Source of the DNA: an uncultured Oscillospiraceae bacterium
GTDB lineage: Bacteria; Bacillota; Clostridia; Oscillospirales; Oscillospiraceae
Length of the DNA: 64,000 nucleotides
Assembly (NCBI GenBank): GCA_910588135.1
Contig: CAJUOT010000009.1
Span: 1 to 64,000, forward strand
Reading direction: 5' to 3'
Of this stretch, positions 51,405 to 58,936 are shown piece after piece (the stretch's first letter is position 1; each line of letters starts with the position of its first letter). The position numbers and the translations under genes were made by a program. Under the pieces are notes generated by a model that saw only the letters and a list, made by a program, of their open reading frames with translations, searched no databases and was not told where the DNA came from.

Positions 51405-52443
51405 GCGGCGTCAAACCCTTCGCGTAACCCGGATTCAGCAGGTGGACCCATGGGTGCGGTGCTACCGTCTGGAAGCCGCCGCGCCGGGGGAACCGCTGGC
51501 GCCCTTCCGCCCTGGGCAGTATCTGAACCTCTTTTACGAGATAGACGGCGCCACGACCTCACGCCCGTATTCCATCGCATCGTCCCCCGGGGACCGGGAA
51601 AAGGGGTATTATGAGCTGATGATCCATGGCGGCGGAAGCTTTACTTCCCCCTGGCTCTTCCAAAACGTCCAGGTGGGCAGCGTGCTGGACAGCTCTTATC
51701 CGGAGGGGGGGTTCTGCGTTGACCCGTTGAGGGATTCCCATAAGCTGATCGCATTTTCCGGCGGAATGAGCGTCACGCCCCTGCGGTCTTTTGCGCGGGC
51801 GGTGGCGGAGGGCAGCCTGGACGCCGAGCTTACGGTTTTCTGCGGATGGGATGACGGCAAGGATGCGCTCTTCCGGGAGGAATTCCGCCAGTACGAGAGG
51901 GAGTGCTCCCGCTTCCGCGCCGTGTTCGCGTCGGCAAAGGAGGACTGCCCCGGTATGCTGCGCGGCTATGTGGACCGGGGAATGGCGGAACGTTTTGTGA
52001 CAGGGACAGACGCGTCTGTTTTTCTCTGCGGCCCTCAGGAGATGTACCGCTTTCTGGAGCGGGAACTGTCGCCCTGGAAGATACCTCCTGAACGGTGGCA
52101 CGAGGAGATACCTGGGGAGATGCATATGCCGGATGGTCCGCAGCTGGAGGACAGACAGGTGCTTTGCACCGTCCTGCGGGGTGGCCGGCGGCATACCGTG
52201 CCCGCGCGCACCCGGGAGACGCTGCTGAAGGCGCTGGAGCGGGCTGGCCTGCATCCCGAGTCGCGGTGCCGCTGCGGCGTCTGCGGGTACTGCCTGAGCA
52301 CGCTTCTGGAGGGAGAGGTCTACGTTCCGGCGGCGTTGGACGGCAGAAGCGGCAGAGAGCGGGAGAAGCGTAAAATTCATCCCTGCTGCAGTTTTCCCTT
52401 ATGCGATGTGGTGATTCAGTGCGCGGAGCCTGGAGACGTTTAA
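51397..52443 (+). CDS. FAD-dependent oxidoreductase with C-terminal 2Fe-2S ferredoxin domain
   Basis: 348 residues from the GTG at 51397, which overlaps the upstream stop by eight bases and has GGAGGTGGC before it. Residues 5-100 are a ferredoxin-reductase FAD domain (FRPGQYLNLF, SRPYSIASSP). 105-225 form the NAD(P) domain (IAFSGGMSVTPLRSFAR, FLCGPQEMYRFL). 255-348 hold a plant-type 2Fe-2S motif CRCGVCGYC plus the distant HPCCSF Cys. This layout resembles phthalate/vanillate dioxygenase reductases and flavohaemoprotein-type electron suppliers. No oxygenase partner is present, as expected in an anaerobe; it may serve a reductive or unusual oxidative step. Confidence 0.87.
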   Translation: MNRRRQTLRVTRIQQVDPWVRCYRLEAAAPGEPLAPFRPGQYLNLFYEIDGATTSRPYSIASSPGDREKGYYELMIHGGGSFTSPWLFQNVQVGSVLDSSYPEGGFCVDPLRDSHKLIAFSGGMSVTPLRSFARAVAEGSLDAELTVFCGWDDGKDALFREEFRQYERECSRFRAVFASAKEDCPGMLRGYVDRGMAERFVTGTDASVFLCGPQEMYRFLERELSPWKIPPERWHEEIPGEMHMPDGPQLEDRQVLCTVLRGGRRHTVPARTRETLLKALERAGLHPESRCRCGVCGYCLSTLLEGEVYVPAALDGRSGREREKRKIHPCCSFPLCDVVIQCAEPGDV

Positions 52444-52544
52444 GGAGTTCCGGCAGAGCCTTTTTCAACGCGATACAGCGCAGGGAACGGCTCCGCGGTC
52501 TGTTTGCTGAGAGTGTTTGTATGTTGAGCTTTGAAGAAAAAAGG

Positions 52545-52579
52545 AGCAGGGCCAGACCGTTTTTCGGTCTGGCCCTGCT
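52545..52579 (-). terminator. Terminator of the fru operon (bidirectional)
   Basis: A perfect 15-bp stem AGCAGGGCCAGACCG / CGGTCTGGCCCTGCT around TTTTT. On the minus strand it is followed by CCTTTTTTCTTC. It ends the fruRK transcript and closes the convergent nucleoside operon. Confidence 0.9.
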
Positions 52580-52657
52580 TCATTCCGGTGCACCCGTCTG
52601 CCAGCCGCGGCGGCCGTGGCCGGGTATCCGCGGGGGCTTTATGATGGGCTTCCTTAC

Positions 52658-53560
52658 TCAAAATGTACTCAACAGCTTTAAAACTTGATCCCTTGCTGCC
52701 AATCCATCGGAGAACGCGGTGGCGGAGCCGGTGGCCGCGCCCAGCTTGTGGGCCATGGCGTAGTCGCGGTGCTCCAGCCAGCCGGCCAAAAACCCGGCCA
52801 CCATGGAGTCCCCCGCGCCCACGGAGTTGACCACCTTCCCGTGGGGCACGCCCAGACGGTGAACCTCTCCCGTCTCGTCCAGCAGCAGGGAACCGTCCCC
52901 CGCCATGGACACCAGCACGTTCCGGGCGCCCCGCTCCTGGAGAAGCCGGGCGCAGTCCTCGATCTCGCCGTCGGTGGCCAGCGTTCTGCCGAAAATCTCC
53001 CCCAGCTCGTGGTTGTTGGGCTTGATGAGGAAGGGTCGGTAAGGGAGGACGGCGCACAGCAGGTCCCGGGTGGCGTCCACCACGGTGAGGATGTCCCGGC
53101 CCTCCAGCCGGGCAAGTATGCGCTGGTACACGTCGTCGGGCAGGGAGGCGGGGATGGACCCGGCCAGCACCAGCACGTCCCCGGACTGGAGGCGGTCCAG
53201 CTTGGCGAACAGCTCCTCCAAGGCAGCGGCGGGGATGGAGGGGCCCACGCCGTTGATCTCGGTTTCCTGGCCCGCCTTGATCTTCACGTTGATCCGGGTC
53301 AGCCCCTCCGGAAGCCAGATAAAGTCGGTGGCGATGCCCGCCTTCCGCAGGCCCTGATCCAGCGCCTGCCCTGTGAACCCGGCCAGGAAGCCCAGGGCCA
53401 CGTTGTCAATCCCCAGGCTGCGCAGCACGGTAGACACGTTGATGCCCTTGCCGCCCCACTGGAGCTCGTCGCTCTCGGTGCGGTTGGTCTCGCCGGCCCG
53501 GAAATCGCCCATGCGCACCACATAGTCCAGGGCCGGGTTAAAGGTAACGGTATAAACCAT
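52658..53560 (-). CDS. fruK: 1-phosphofructokinase FruK
   Basis: 300 residues, PfkB family. It has GGKGINVSTVLRSLG for sugar binding, KPNNHELGEIFG, and the intact catalytic GAGDSMVAGFLAGW. It turns fructose-1-phosphate from the PTS into fructose-1,6-bisphosphate. The start ATG lies six bases after fruR, with AGGAGGTTTG inside the end of fruR as its ribosome site. It closes the fru operon. Confidence 0.95.
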   Translation of the reverse strand: MVYTVTFNPALDYVVRMGDFRAGETNRTESDELQWGGKGINVSTVLRSLGIDNVALGFLAGFTGQALDQGLRKAGIATDFIWLPEGLTRINVKIKAGQETEINGVGPSIPAAALEELFAKLDRLQSGDVLVLAGSIPASLPDDVYQRILARLEGRDILTVVDATRDLLCAVLPYRPFLIKPNNHELGEIFGRTLATDGEIEDCARLLQERGARNVLVSMAGDGSLLLDETGEVHRLGVPHGKVVNSVGAGDSMVAGFLAGWLEHRDYAMAHKLGAATGSATAFSDGLAARDQVLKLLSTF

Positions 53561-53566
53561 ATCCGG

Positions 53567-54310
53567 TCAAACCTCCTTGATGTCGGTGTATTCCAAATAT
53601 CTTCGGTCGTCCAGCTGGTCGGTGACGATCCGGGCCCCGTCCAGGGAGAGGAAGGTGGCGGCGGTAATGGCGCCGAACTTGCTGGAATCGGCCAGCACCC
53701 AGGTTTCCCGGGCGTGGGCGGCGGCCATGGCTTTCACCATGGCTTCCTCCGGGTCGGGGGTGGTGAAGCCGGGGCCGGGGGCAATGCCGTTGGCGCCCAG
53801 GAACGCCTTGGTGAAATGGTACTTTTTCAGCCCCTCCATGGCCTCGCCGCCGATGATGGCCAGGGTGCCCGGCTTGAGCACGCCCCCCAGCACATAGGAG
53901 CGCAGGCCCCGCCGGGGCAGGCGCTGGACGCACTCCACGCTGTTGGTGACGAAGGTGGCCCGGGTGGCCTGGATGTAGTCGGACATATGCATCACGGTGG
54001 AGCCCGCGTCCAGGTATACCACGTCGTCGTCGGTGATGAGGCCGGCGGCATACCGGGCGATGCGCATTTTCTCCGGCGTGTGGAGCTGACGCTTGGTGTC
54101 CATGTCCGGCTCCTCGCTGTGGAACTCCTCCCGGACGGGGAGGGCCCCGCCGTGGACCTTGTTCAGCTTGCCCCGGCGGGCCAGCTCGTTCAGGTCCCGG
54201 CGGATGGTGGCCTCGGACGCGCCGGTCACCTGGCACAGCTGGGCCACGCTCACCGCCTGTTCCTTTTCCAGCTCGGCCAGAATGGCCTCCATCCGCACTT
54301 CCGCCAGCAT
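53567..54310 (-). CDS. fruR: DeoR family regulator of the fructose operon
   Basis: 247 residues. Residues 5-60 are the DeoR helix-turn-helix (AILAELEKEQAVSVAQLCQVTGASEATIRRDLNELARRG). The rest is a sugar-phosphate-sensing isomerase-like domain (DDVVYLDAGSTVMHMSD, VTNSVECVQRL). Fructose-1-phosphate is the expected effector. It is read in the same direction as fruK and has its own promoter at 54344-54372. Ten-bp direct TTTGATTG repeats before fruA are likely binding sites. Confidence 0.92.
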   Translation of the reverse strand: MLAEVRMEAILAELEKEQAVSVAQLCQVTGASEATIRRDLNELARRGKLNKVHGGALPVREEFHSEEPDMDTKRQLHTPEKMRIARYAAGLITDDDVVYLDAGSTVMHMSDYIQATRATFVTNSVECVQRLPRRGLRSYVLGGVLKPGTLAIIGGEAMEGLKKYHFTKAFLGANGIAPGPGFTTPDPEEAMVKAMAAAHARETWVLADSSKFGAITAATFLSLDGARIVTDQLDDRRYLEYTDIKEV

Positions 54311-54343
54311 ACCGCAGGCTCCTCTCCGTTGTTTGATATCCCC

Positions 54344-54372
54344 ATCATATCATCAAAAACAAGCAGGGTCAA
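54344..54372 (-). promoter_or_regulatory. Internal promoter for fruR-fruK
   Basis: Minus strand: TTGACC (54367-54372), 17-bp spacer, TATGAT (54344-54349), inside the 72-base gap behind the oxidoreductase gene. Confidence 0.65.
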
Positions 54373-54382
54373 GCGAATTCGC

Positions 54383-55366
54383 TCAAGCCTCCTCCTCCGG
54401 GTAGACCACGCCCCACTCCCGGCGCAGAGCGGTCATCAGCGCCATCACGTCCATGGTATAGGGCAGCAGCATATCGCCCTCCCCCCGGACAGCCTTCTCC
54501 ATGTCCTCCAGCTCGTATACCAGGGCGCTGGCGGTGCTCCCCGCACGGAGGACCTCCCGGCTGCCGGTGGCCGCGTCCACAAGGACCGCCTCCTCCGCCC
54601 GGGGGTATTCCATGATCTCGATGTAGCCCCGCTCGCAGGAGATTACCGCCCGCTTGGGCTGCTTGGAGTGGAGGGACAGGGCGGCGGACACCAGCTGCCC
54701 CTCCCGGTTGGTCATGACCAGGACGGCGCTCTCGTCCACCCCGGTGGGGGCCTTGCGGACGAAGGACTTCACCTGATCCGGGTTGGAATCCAGGAACAGC
54801 CGGGCCAGGGACAGGGCGTACACGCCGATGTCCAGCATGGCGCCCCCCGCCAGATTCCGGTTGAAGAAGCGGTTGGACATATCGTAATCCTTGAAGCTGC
54901 CGAAGTTGAGCTGGATCAGGTTCACCTTTCCCAGCGCCCCGGAGGCTACCCGCTCCCGCAGAGCCCGGTACAGGGGCATATGGTAGATGGTCATGGCCTC
55001 CGCCAGCACCACGTGGTTTTCCTCCGCCAGCTTTGCCGCCCGGTCCAGCTCTTCGCTGTTCAGGGTGATGGACTTCTCGCACAGCACGTGCTTGCCGTGG
55101 GACAGGGCCTGCTCCAGGTAGGCCATGTGAGTGTTGTGTGGGGTGGTGAGGTAAATCACGTCGATGTCCGGGTCAGTGAACATCTCGTGGTAGTCCGTGT
55201 AGACCTTTTTGACCCCGTACTTGTCCGCGAAGGCCACCGCCTTCTCATAGGTGCGGTTGCCCACCGCGTCCAGGGTGCGGCCCATGGCCTGGAGGGCCGC
55301 CGCCATTTCGTTGGCGATGACTCCGGTGCCCAGCACGGCCCAGCGGATCGGTCTGTTTTCCTCCAT
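54383..55366 (-). CDS. Gfo/Idh/MocA family oxidoreductase
   Basis: 327 residues. Residues 5-120 are a Rossmann NAD(P) domain (VLGTGVIANEMAAALQAMG; YLTTPHNTHMAYLEQALSHGKHVLCEKSITLN, with the active Lys of the EKP-type motif). Residues 130-327 are the C-terminal alpha/beta domain (GGAMLDIGVYALSLARLFL). Such enzymes oxidise or reduce sugars or inositols. It is inserted between fruA and fruR, so it may link fructose uptake to a sugar alcohol or keto-sugar. No partner reveals the substrate. Confidence 0.9.
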   Translation of the reverse strand: MEENRPIRWAVLGTGVIANEMAAALQAMGRTLDAVGNRTYEKAVAFADKYGVKKVYTDYHEMFTDPDIDVIYLTTPHNTHMAYLEQALSHGKHVLCEKSITLNSEELDRAAKLAEENHVVLAEAMTIYHMPLYRALRERVASGALGKVNLIQLNFGSFKDYDMSNRFFNRNLAGGAMLDIGVYALSLARLFLDSNPDQVKSFVRKAPTGVDESAVLVMTNREGQLVSAALSLHSKQPKRAVISCERGYIEIMEYPRAEEAVLVDAATGSREVLRAGSTASALVYELEDMEKAVRGEGDMLLPYTMDVMALMTALRREWGVVYPEEEA

Positions 55367-55403
55367 GGCAAATCTCTGCCTTTCGCAATTTATTGTCAGT
55401 ATA

Positions 55404-57329
55404 TCATACTTTTTTCTTTTTCAACAGGCCCAGCAGGAACATACCTGCCACGGAGCCGATGGCGATGGCGGCGGCGTAGCCCAGGGGGTTGTGCATCACG
55501 GGGAAGACAAACAGCCCGCCGTGGGGCGCCGGGGAGGCGCAGCCGAAGGCCATGGACAGGGCGCCCGCCACGGCGGAGCCCACGATACAGGAGGGCAGGA
55601 CGTGGAGGGGGTCGGAGGCGGCGAAGGGGATGGCGCCCTCGGTAATGAAGGACAGGCCCATGATGAAGTTCACCGGGCCGGACTTGCGCTCCTCGGCGGT
55701 AAAGCGGTTCTTGAAGAAGATGGTGGCCAGGGCGATGGCGATGGGGGGCACCATGCCGCCCGCCATGACGGCGGCCATCACCGGGGAGAAGCCGCCCTCC
55801 GCCATGGCAATGGAGGCGGTGCCGAACACGTAGGCCGCCTTGTTGATGGGGCCGCCCATGTCGGTGGCCTGCATCCCGGCCACCAGCGCGCCCAGCAGGA
55901 CGGCGGAGGTGCCGCCCATGGAGTTGAGCGCGTCGATGAGGGCGTTATTGATCATGCCCACCACAGGGTTGACCAGGCACATGAACGCCCCGATGAACAG
56001 CAGGCCCACCACGGGATAGATGAGGATGGGCTTCAGGCCCTCCAGAGACTGGGGCAGCTTGTCACAGGCACGGCGCAGGGTCTTCATGAACCAGCCGCCC
56101 ACAAAACCGGCCAGCAGCCCGCCCAGAAAGCCGGCGGGGACGATGGGCACGGTGGGGTCGGCGAAGTAGGCGAAGGTGGCGCCGGTGGCCGCCAGGGAGC
56201 CGCCCACAAAGCCCACCATCAGCCCCGGCCGGTCGGCGATGGACTGGGCGATAAAAGCGGCAAGGATAGGAACCATGAAGCCGAAGGCGATGCTGCCCGC
56301 TTTATTGAAGAACGCCGCCAGGGGGGTGGAGGAGCCGAAAGCGGAGGTGCCCGCCGCGCCGCCGTCCAGCAGGAAGGACAGGGCCATGATGATGCCGCCG
56401 CCGATGACGAAGGGGAGCATATGGGACACGCCGTTCATCAGGTGCTTGTAGAGCCGGCGGCCCAGCTTCTCGCCGTCTCCGGTGTCCTCCGCGGCCCCGC
56501 CGCCCTGGTGGTGATAGACGGGAGCCTGGCCGCTGACGATCTTCTCGATGAGCTCCTGGGGCCTGTTGATGCCGTCGGACACGGGCACCCGCAGCAGGGG
56601 CCTGCCGTCGAACCGGGCCAGATCCACGTTCTTGTCGGCGGCGATAATGACGCCGTCACAGGCGGCGATTTCCTCTTTTGTGAGGATGTTCTTGGCCCCG
56701 CCGGAGCCCTGGGTCTCGGCCTTCACGCCGATGCCCAGCTCCCGGCCCTTTTTCTCCAAGGCCTCGGCGGCCATGTAGGTGTGGGCGATGCCGGTGGGGC
56801 AGGCGGTGATGGCCAGCACCCGCAGGGAGCCGTCCGGCTTCTTCGGTTCGGCGGGCGCCTCGTCCGGGAATTTCACCCGCTCCTGGGCATCGATGAGGGC
56901 CAGAAAGTCCTCCACCTTTTCCGCGTCCAGCAGCTTTTGGCAGAATTCCTCGTCCATCAGCATCACCATCAGGTGGGACAGCATCTCCATATGTACCTCG
57001 CCGCCCCCCTCCGGGGCCGCGATCATGAAGAACAGGGTGGAGGGCTCTCCGTCCTCCGCGCCGTAGTCCACCCCGGCGGGGGCGGTCATGGCGGCCAGCC
57101 CCGCCCGCTTGACGGCGGCGCAGCGGGCATGGGGGACGGCCACGCCGTTCTCCACGGCGGTGGAGTCCAGCTCCTCCCTGGCCCAGATCTCCTTTTTGTA
57201 GGCGACCTTGTCGGTGATGTTCCCGGCCCTCTCCTGGAGGTCGGCCAGCAGGTCGATGGCGGCGCTCTTGTCCGCCGGGGCGGCGTGGAGTTGGATGCCG
57301 TTGGGGCTGAGCAGATCGGTGATGCGCAT
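55404..57329 (-). CDS. fruA: PTS fructose transporter subunit EIIABC
   Basis: 641 residues from the ATG at 57329 (AAAGGAAG upstream); the longer frame lacks a ribosome site. About 1-145 are EIIA with phospho-His in NGVAVPHARC. About 170-265 are EIIB with Cys in VLAITACPTGIAHTYMAAEAL. About 300-640 are EIIC with nine or so spans (MLPFVIGGGIIMALSF, GGPINKAAYVFGTASI, PFAASDPLHVLP). It imports fructose as fructose-1-phosphate. It heads the operon and has a promoter with DeoR-type repeats. Confidence 0.95.
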   Translation of the reverse strand: MRITDLLSPNGIQLHAAPADKSAAIDLLADLQERAGNITDKVAYKKEIWAREELDSTAVENGVAVPHARCAAVKRAGLAAMTAPAGVDYGAEDGEPSTLFFMIAAPEGGGEVHMEMLSHLMVMLMDEEFCQKLLDAEKVEDFLALIDAQERVKFPDEAPAEPKKPDGSLRVLAITACPTGIAHTYMAAEALEKKGRELGIGVKAETQGSGGAKNILTKEEIAACDGVIIAADKNVDLARFDGRPLLRVPVSDGINRPQELIEKIVSGQAPVYHHQGGGAAEDTGDGEKLGRRLYKHLMNGVSHMLPFVIGGGIIMALSFLLDGGAAGTSAFGSSTPLAAFFNKAGSIAFGFMVPILAAFIAQSIADRPGLMVGFVGGSLAATGATFAYFADPTVPIVPAGFLGGLLAGFVGGWFMKTLRRACDKLPQSLEGLKPILIYPVVGLLFIGAFMCLVNPVVGMINNALIDALNSMGGTSAVLLGALVAGMQATDMGGPINKAAYVFGTASIAMAEGGFSPVMAAVMAGGMVPPIAIALATIFFKNRFTAEERKSGPVNFIMGLSFITEGAIPFAASDPLHVLPSCIVGSAVAGALSMAFGCASPAPHGGLFVFPVMHNPLGYAAAIAIGSVAGMFLLGLLKKKKV

Positions 57330-57355
57330 GGTCGTGACTTCCTTTCCTGATTTTG

Positions 57356-57391
57356 TTTGATTGGTTTTGATTGATTTCTGTTGTTTGAATG
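57356..57391. repeat. Ten-bp-spaced direct repeats, likely FruR operator
   Basis: TTTGATTG occurs at 57356-57363 and 57366-57373, with a third variant TTTGAATG at 57384-57391. They lie between the fruA promoter and the start codon. Direct repeats at helical spacing are the usual binding pattern of DeoR-type regulators. Confidence 0.6.
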
Positions 57392-57417
57392 ATAACACAT
57401 GAAAAAATCAAAGTCAA
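57389..57417 (-). promoter_or_regulatory. Promoter of fruA
   Basis: Minus strand: TTGACT (57412-57417), 17-bp spacer, TATCAT (57389-57394), with DeoR-type repeats just downstream. Confidence 0.75.
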
Positions 57418-57774
57418 TCATTTTCGATCAGAACAGGTCACAAAAATGGGGGCGGATTTTTAGTACATTTCACCAGATCAAACTGGTAAACGTTGGCAGC
57501 GGGGGCCACAGCGCTCATGATTTAATTTGGAGAAAGGCTTTCCGACACAAAAGAGAGCCCCGAAAATGCCTGAAGCGACGGCATTTTCGGGGCTGAACAC
57601 AGTCCGGCAGTGCTTTATCCTGGGCCCATATAGTCTGGACACCAGTGCGGCAGAGGCTCTGACTTATCTCAAGGGGGACAAGTGAATGCAGAGGCGGGAC
57701 AATTCCGGGTCACTGTCCTGGAAAGCGCAGCTTGGGATGCGGCATGGATATGTAAACCAGCCGGAACAGCCACA
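57418..57774. other. Intergenic stretch between fruA and the filament-modification genes
   Basis: A perfect 14-bp stem-loop GCCCCGAAAATGCC / GGCATTTTCGGGGC (57557-57593) probably ends the minus-strand transcript arriving from 57775. A 39-codon plus-strand frame begins in it (57566-57685) but has no ribosome site and no recognisable protein character. I see nothing else in it. Confidence 0.5.
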
Positions 57775-58926
57775 CTATTTGCCGCTCAGCTTTGCCGCCA
57801 CAATGCGGATCACCGGTGGATCGTCGTTGCCATAGGGCGCGAAACCGGTGCGCTCCTGGGCATATTCCACCCGGAATCCCCGCTGCTCCAACGATTCCAC
57901 CAGCTCGTCCAGCACGATGAAGCGGCGATAGTGGTTGTCATAGAAATAGGCGTTGTGTTCTACCTGCTTTCCCTTGCCGAACAGCGGGTCGTTCACCCCG
58001 CGCACCTCAATGAACAGCTTGCCCTCGGGGCGCAGCCCCCGGAACAGGTTGTTCAGCAGCACCTGCTCCTGGTTGCGGTTGATGGAATGGATGGTAAACC
58101 GGCTGTAGGCGTAGTCGTAGCTGTCCGGCTGGTGAACGTCCGAGTTGACGAAATCACCGCAGATAAATTCGGCGTTGGCAATTCCCCGGCTTTGCAGCTG
58201 GGAGACCGCCGCCTGCGACATATCCAGCGCTGTGATCTCCAGCCCCTGGGCGGCAAAAAACACGGCGTCCCGCCCGTTGCCGCAGCCCAGCTCCACCATC
58301 CGTTTCCCTGGCTCCACCAGGGTAGCCACATACTGGGCAAAGGGGGAGGGCTCCTCGGAGCACACCCGGTTTTTGTAGTATTGGTTCCAGTAGGCGGTGT
58401 TGTCCACCGTATCCTCCACGATGTTGGGATACAGCTCCCGTTCCAGCTGCTCCACCAATTCCAGCGGCGCACGTTCGCCGTCGTTGGCCACCACGATATC
58501 AGGGGTTTGGGGTTCGTCGAAAGGCAGGTCGATGCCTACCACGTTTTTCCCCGTGGTGTACAACCCCTTCTGGTTGCGCCGGAGCAGGGTGTCCCGGCTG
58601 ACCTTGATGTAGATCTCCTTGTAATTGGGGATGTTCTCCCGGTTCCACCGCCGCACGCTGTCATACATGGCGATGGAGCACACCACCACGTCGATCCCCT
58701 GGACGGACAGCAGCCTGCACACCCGGAAAATGCGCTGCGCCCAGCGCAGCCGCTCATCGTGGGTGTAGCCCACGTCTTCACCGAAAGCTACCCGGATTTC
58801 GTCTCCGTCCAGCATTACCACGTTGGGCTTGGTAGTCTTCAGCCGCTGGTGGAACAGCCCGCCGATGGTAGTTTTGCCCGCCCCGGACAGGCCGGTGAAA
58901 AAATATACGGTTCCCTTTTCGCTCAT
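57775..58926 (-). CDS. APS kinase-like / SAM methyltransferase fusion
   Basis: 383 residues. Residues 1-175 resemble adenylylsulfate kinase: P-loop FTGLSGAGKTT, LDGDEIRVAFGEDVGYTHDERLRWAQRI, and KGLYTTGKNVVGIDLPFDEP. Residues 185-383 are a class I methyltransferase (MVELGCGNGRDAVFFAAQG for SAM; SYDYAYSRFTIHSI). APS kinases phosphorylate adenylylsulfate to PAPS, the donor for sulfotransferases. The next gene upstream encodes a sulfotransferase-like protein, which supports that reading. Related kinases also act on other nucleotide-bound groups, for example in Campylobacter phosphoramidate capsule synthesis. It lies ten bases after the sulfotransferase-like gene and three genes from csrA. Confidence 0.88.
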   Translation of the reverse strand: MSEKGTVYFFTGLSGAGKTTIGGLFHQRLKTTKPNVVMLDGDEIRVAFGEDVGYTHDERLRWAQRIFRVCRLLSVQGIDVVVCSIAMYDSVRRWNRENIPNYKEIYIKVSRDTLLRRNQKGLYTTGKNVVGIDLPFDEPQTPDIVVANDGERAPLELVEQLERELYPNIVEDTVDNTAYWNQYYKNRVCSEEPSPFAQYVATLVEPGKRMVELGCGNGRDAVFFAAQGLEITALDMSQAAVSQLQSRGIANAEFICGDFVNSDVHQPDSYDYAYSRFTIHSINRNQEQVLLNNLFRGLRPEGKLFIEVRGVNDPLFGKGKQVEHNAYFYDNHYRRFIVLDELVESLEQRGFRVEYAQERTGFAPYGNDDPPVIRIVAAKLSGK

Positions 58927-58936
58927 AGTCTCCTCC

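Noticed and set aside
53567..57329. Gfo/Idh/MocA protein as an inositol dehydrogenase
   Set aside because: The family is clear, but no iol genes are near and the context is fructose uptake; the substrate is left open.
57566..57685. A 39-codon plus-strand frame in the fruA/APS-kinase gap
   Set aside because: Its start lies inside a strong stem-loop with no ribosome site, and no relative is recognised; chance is likelier.
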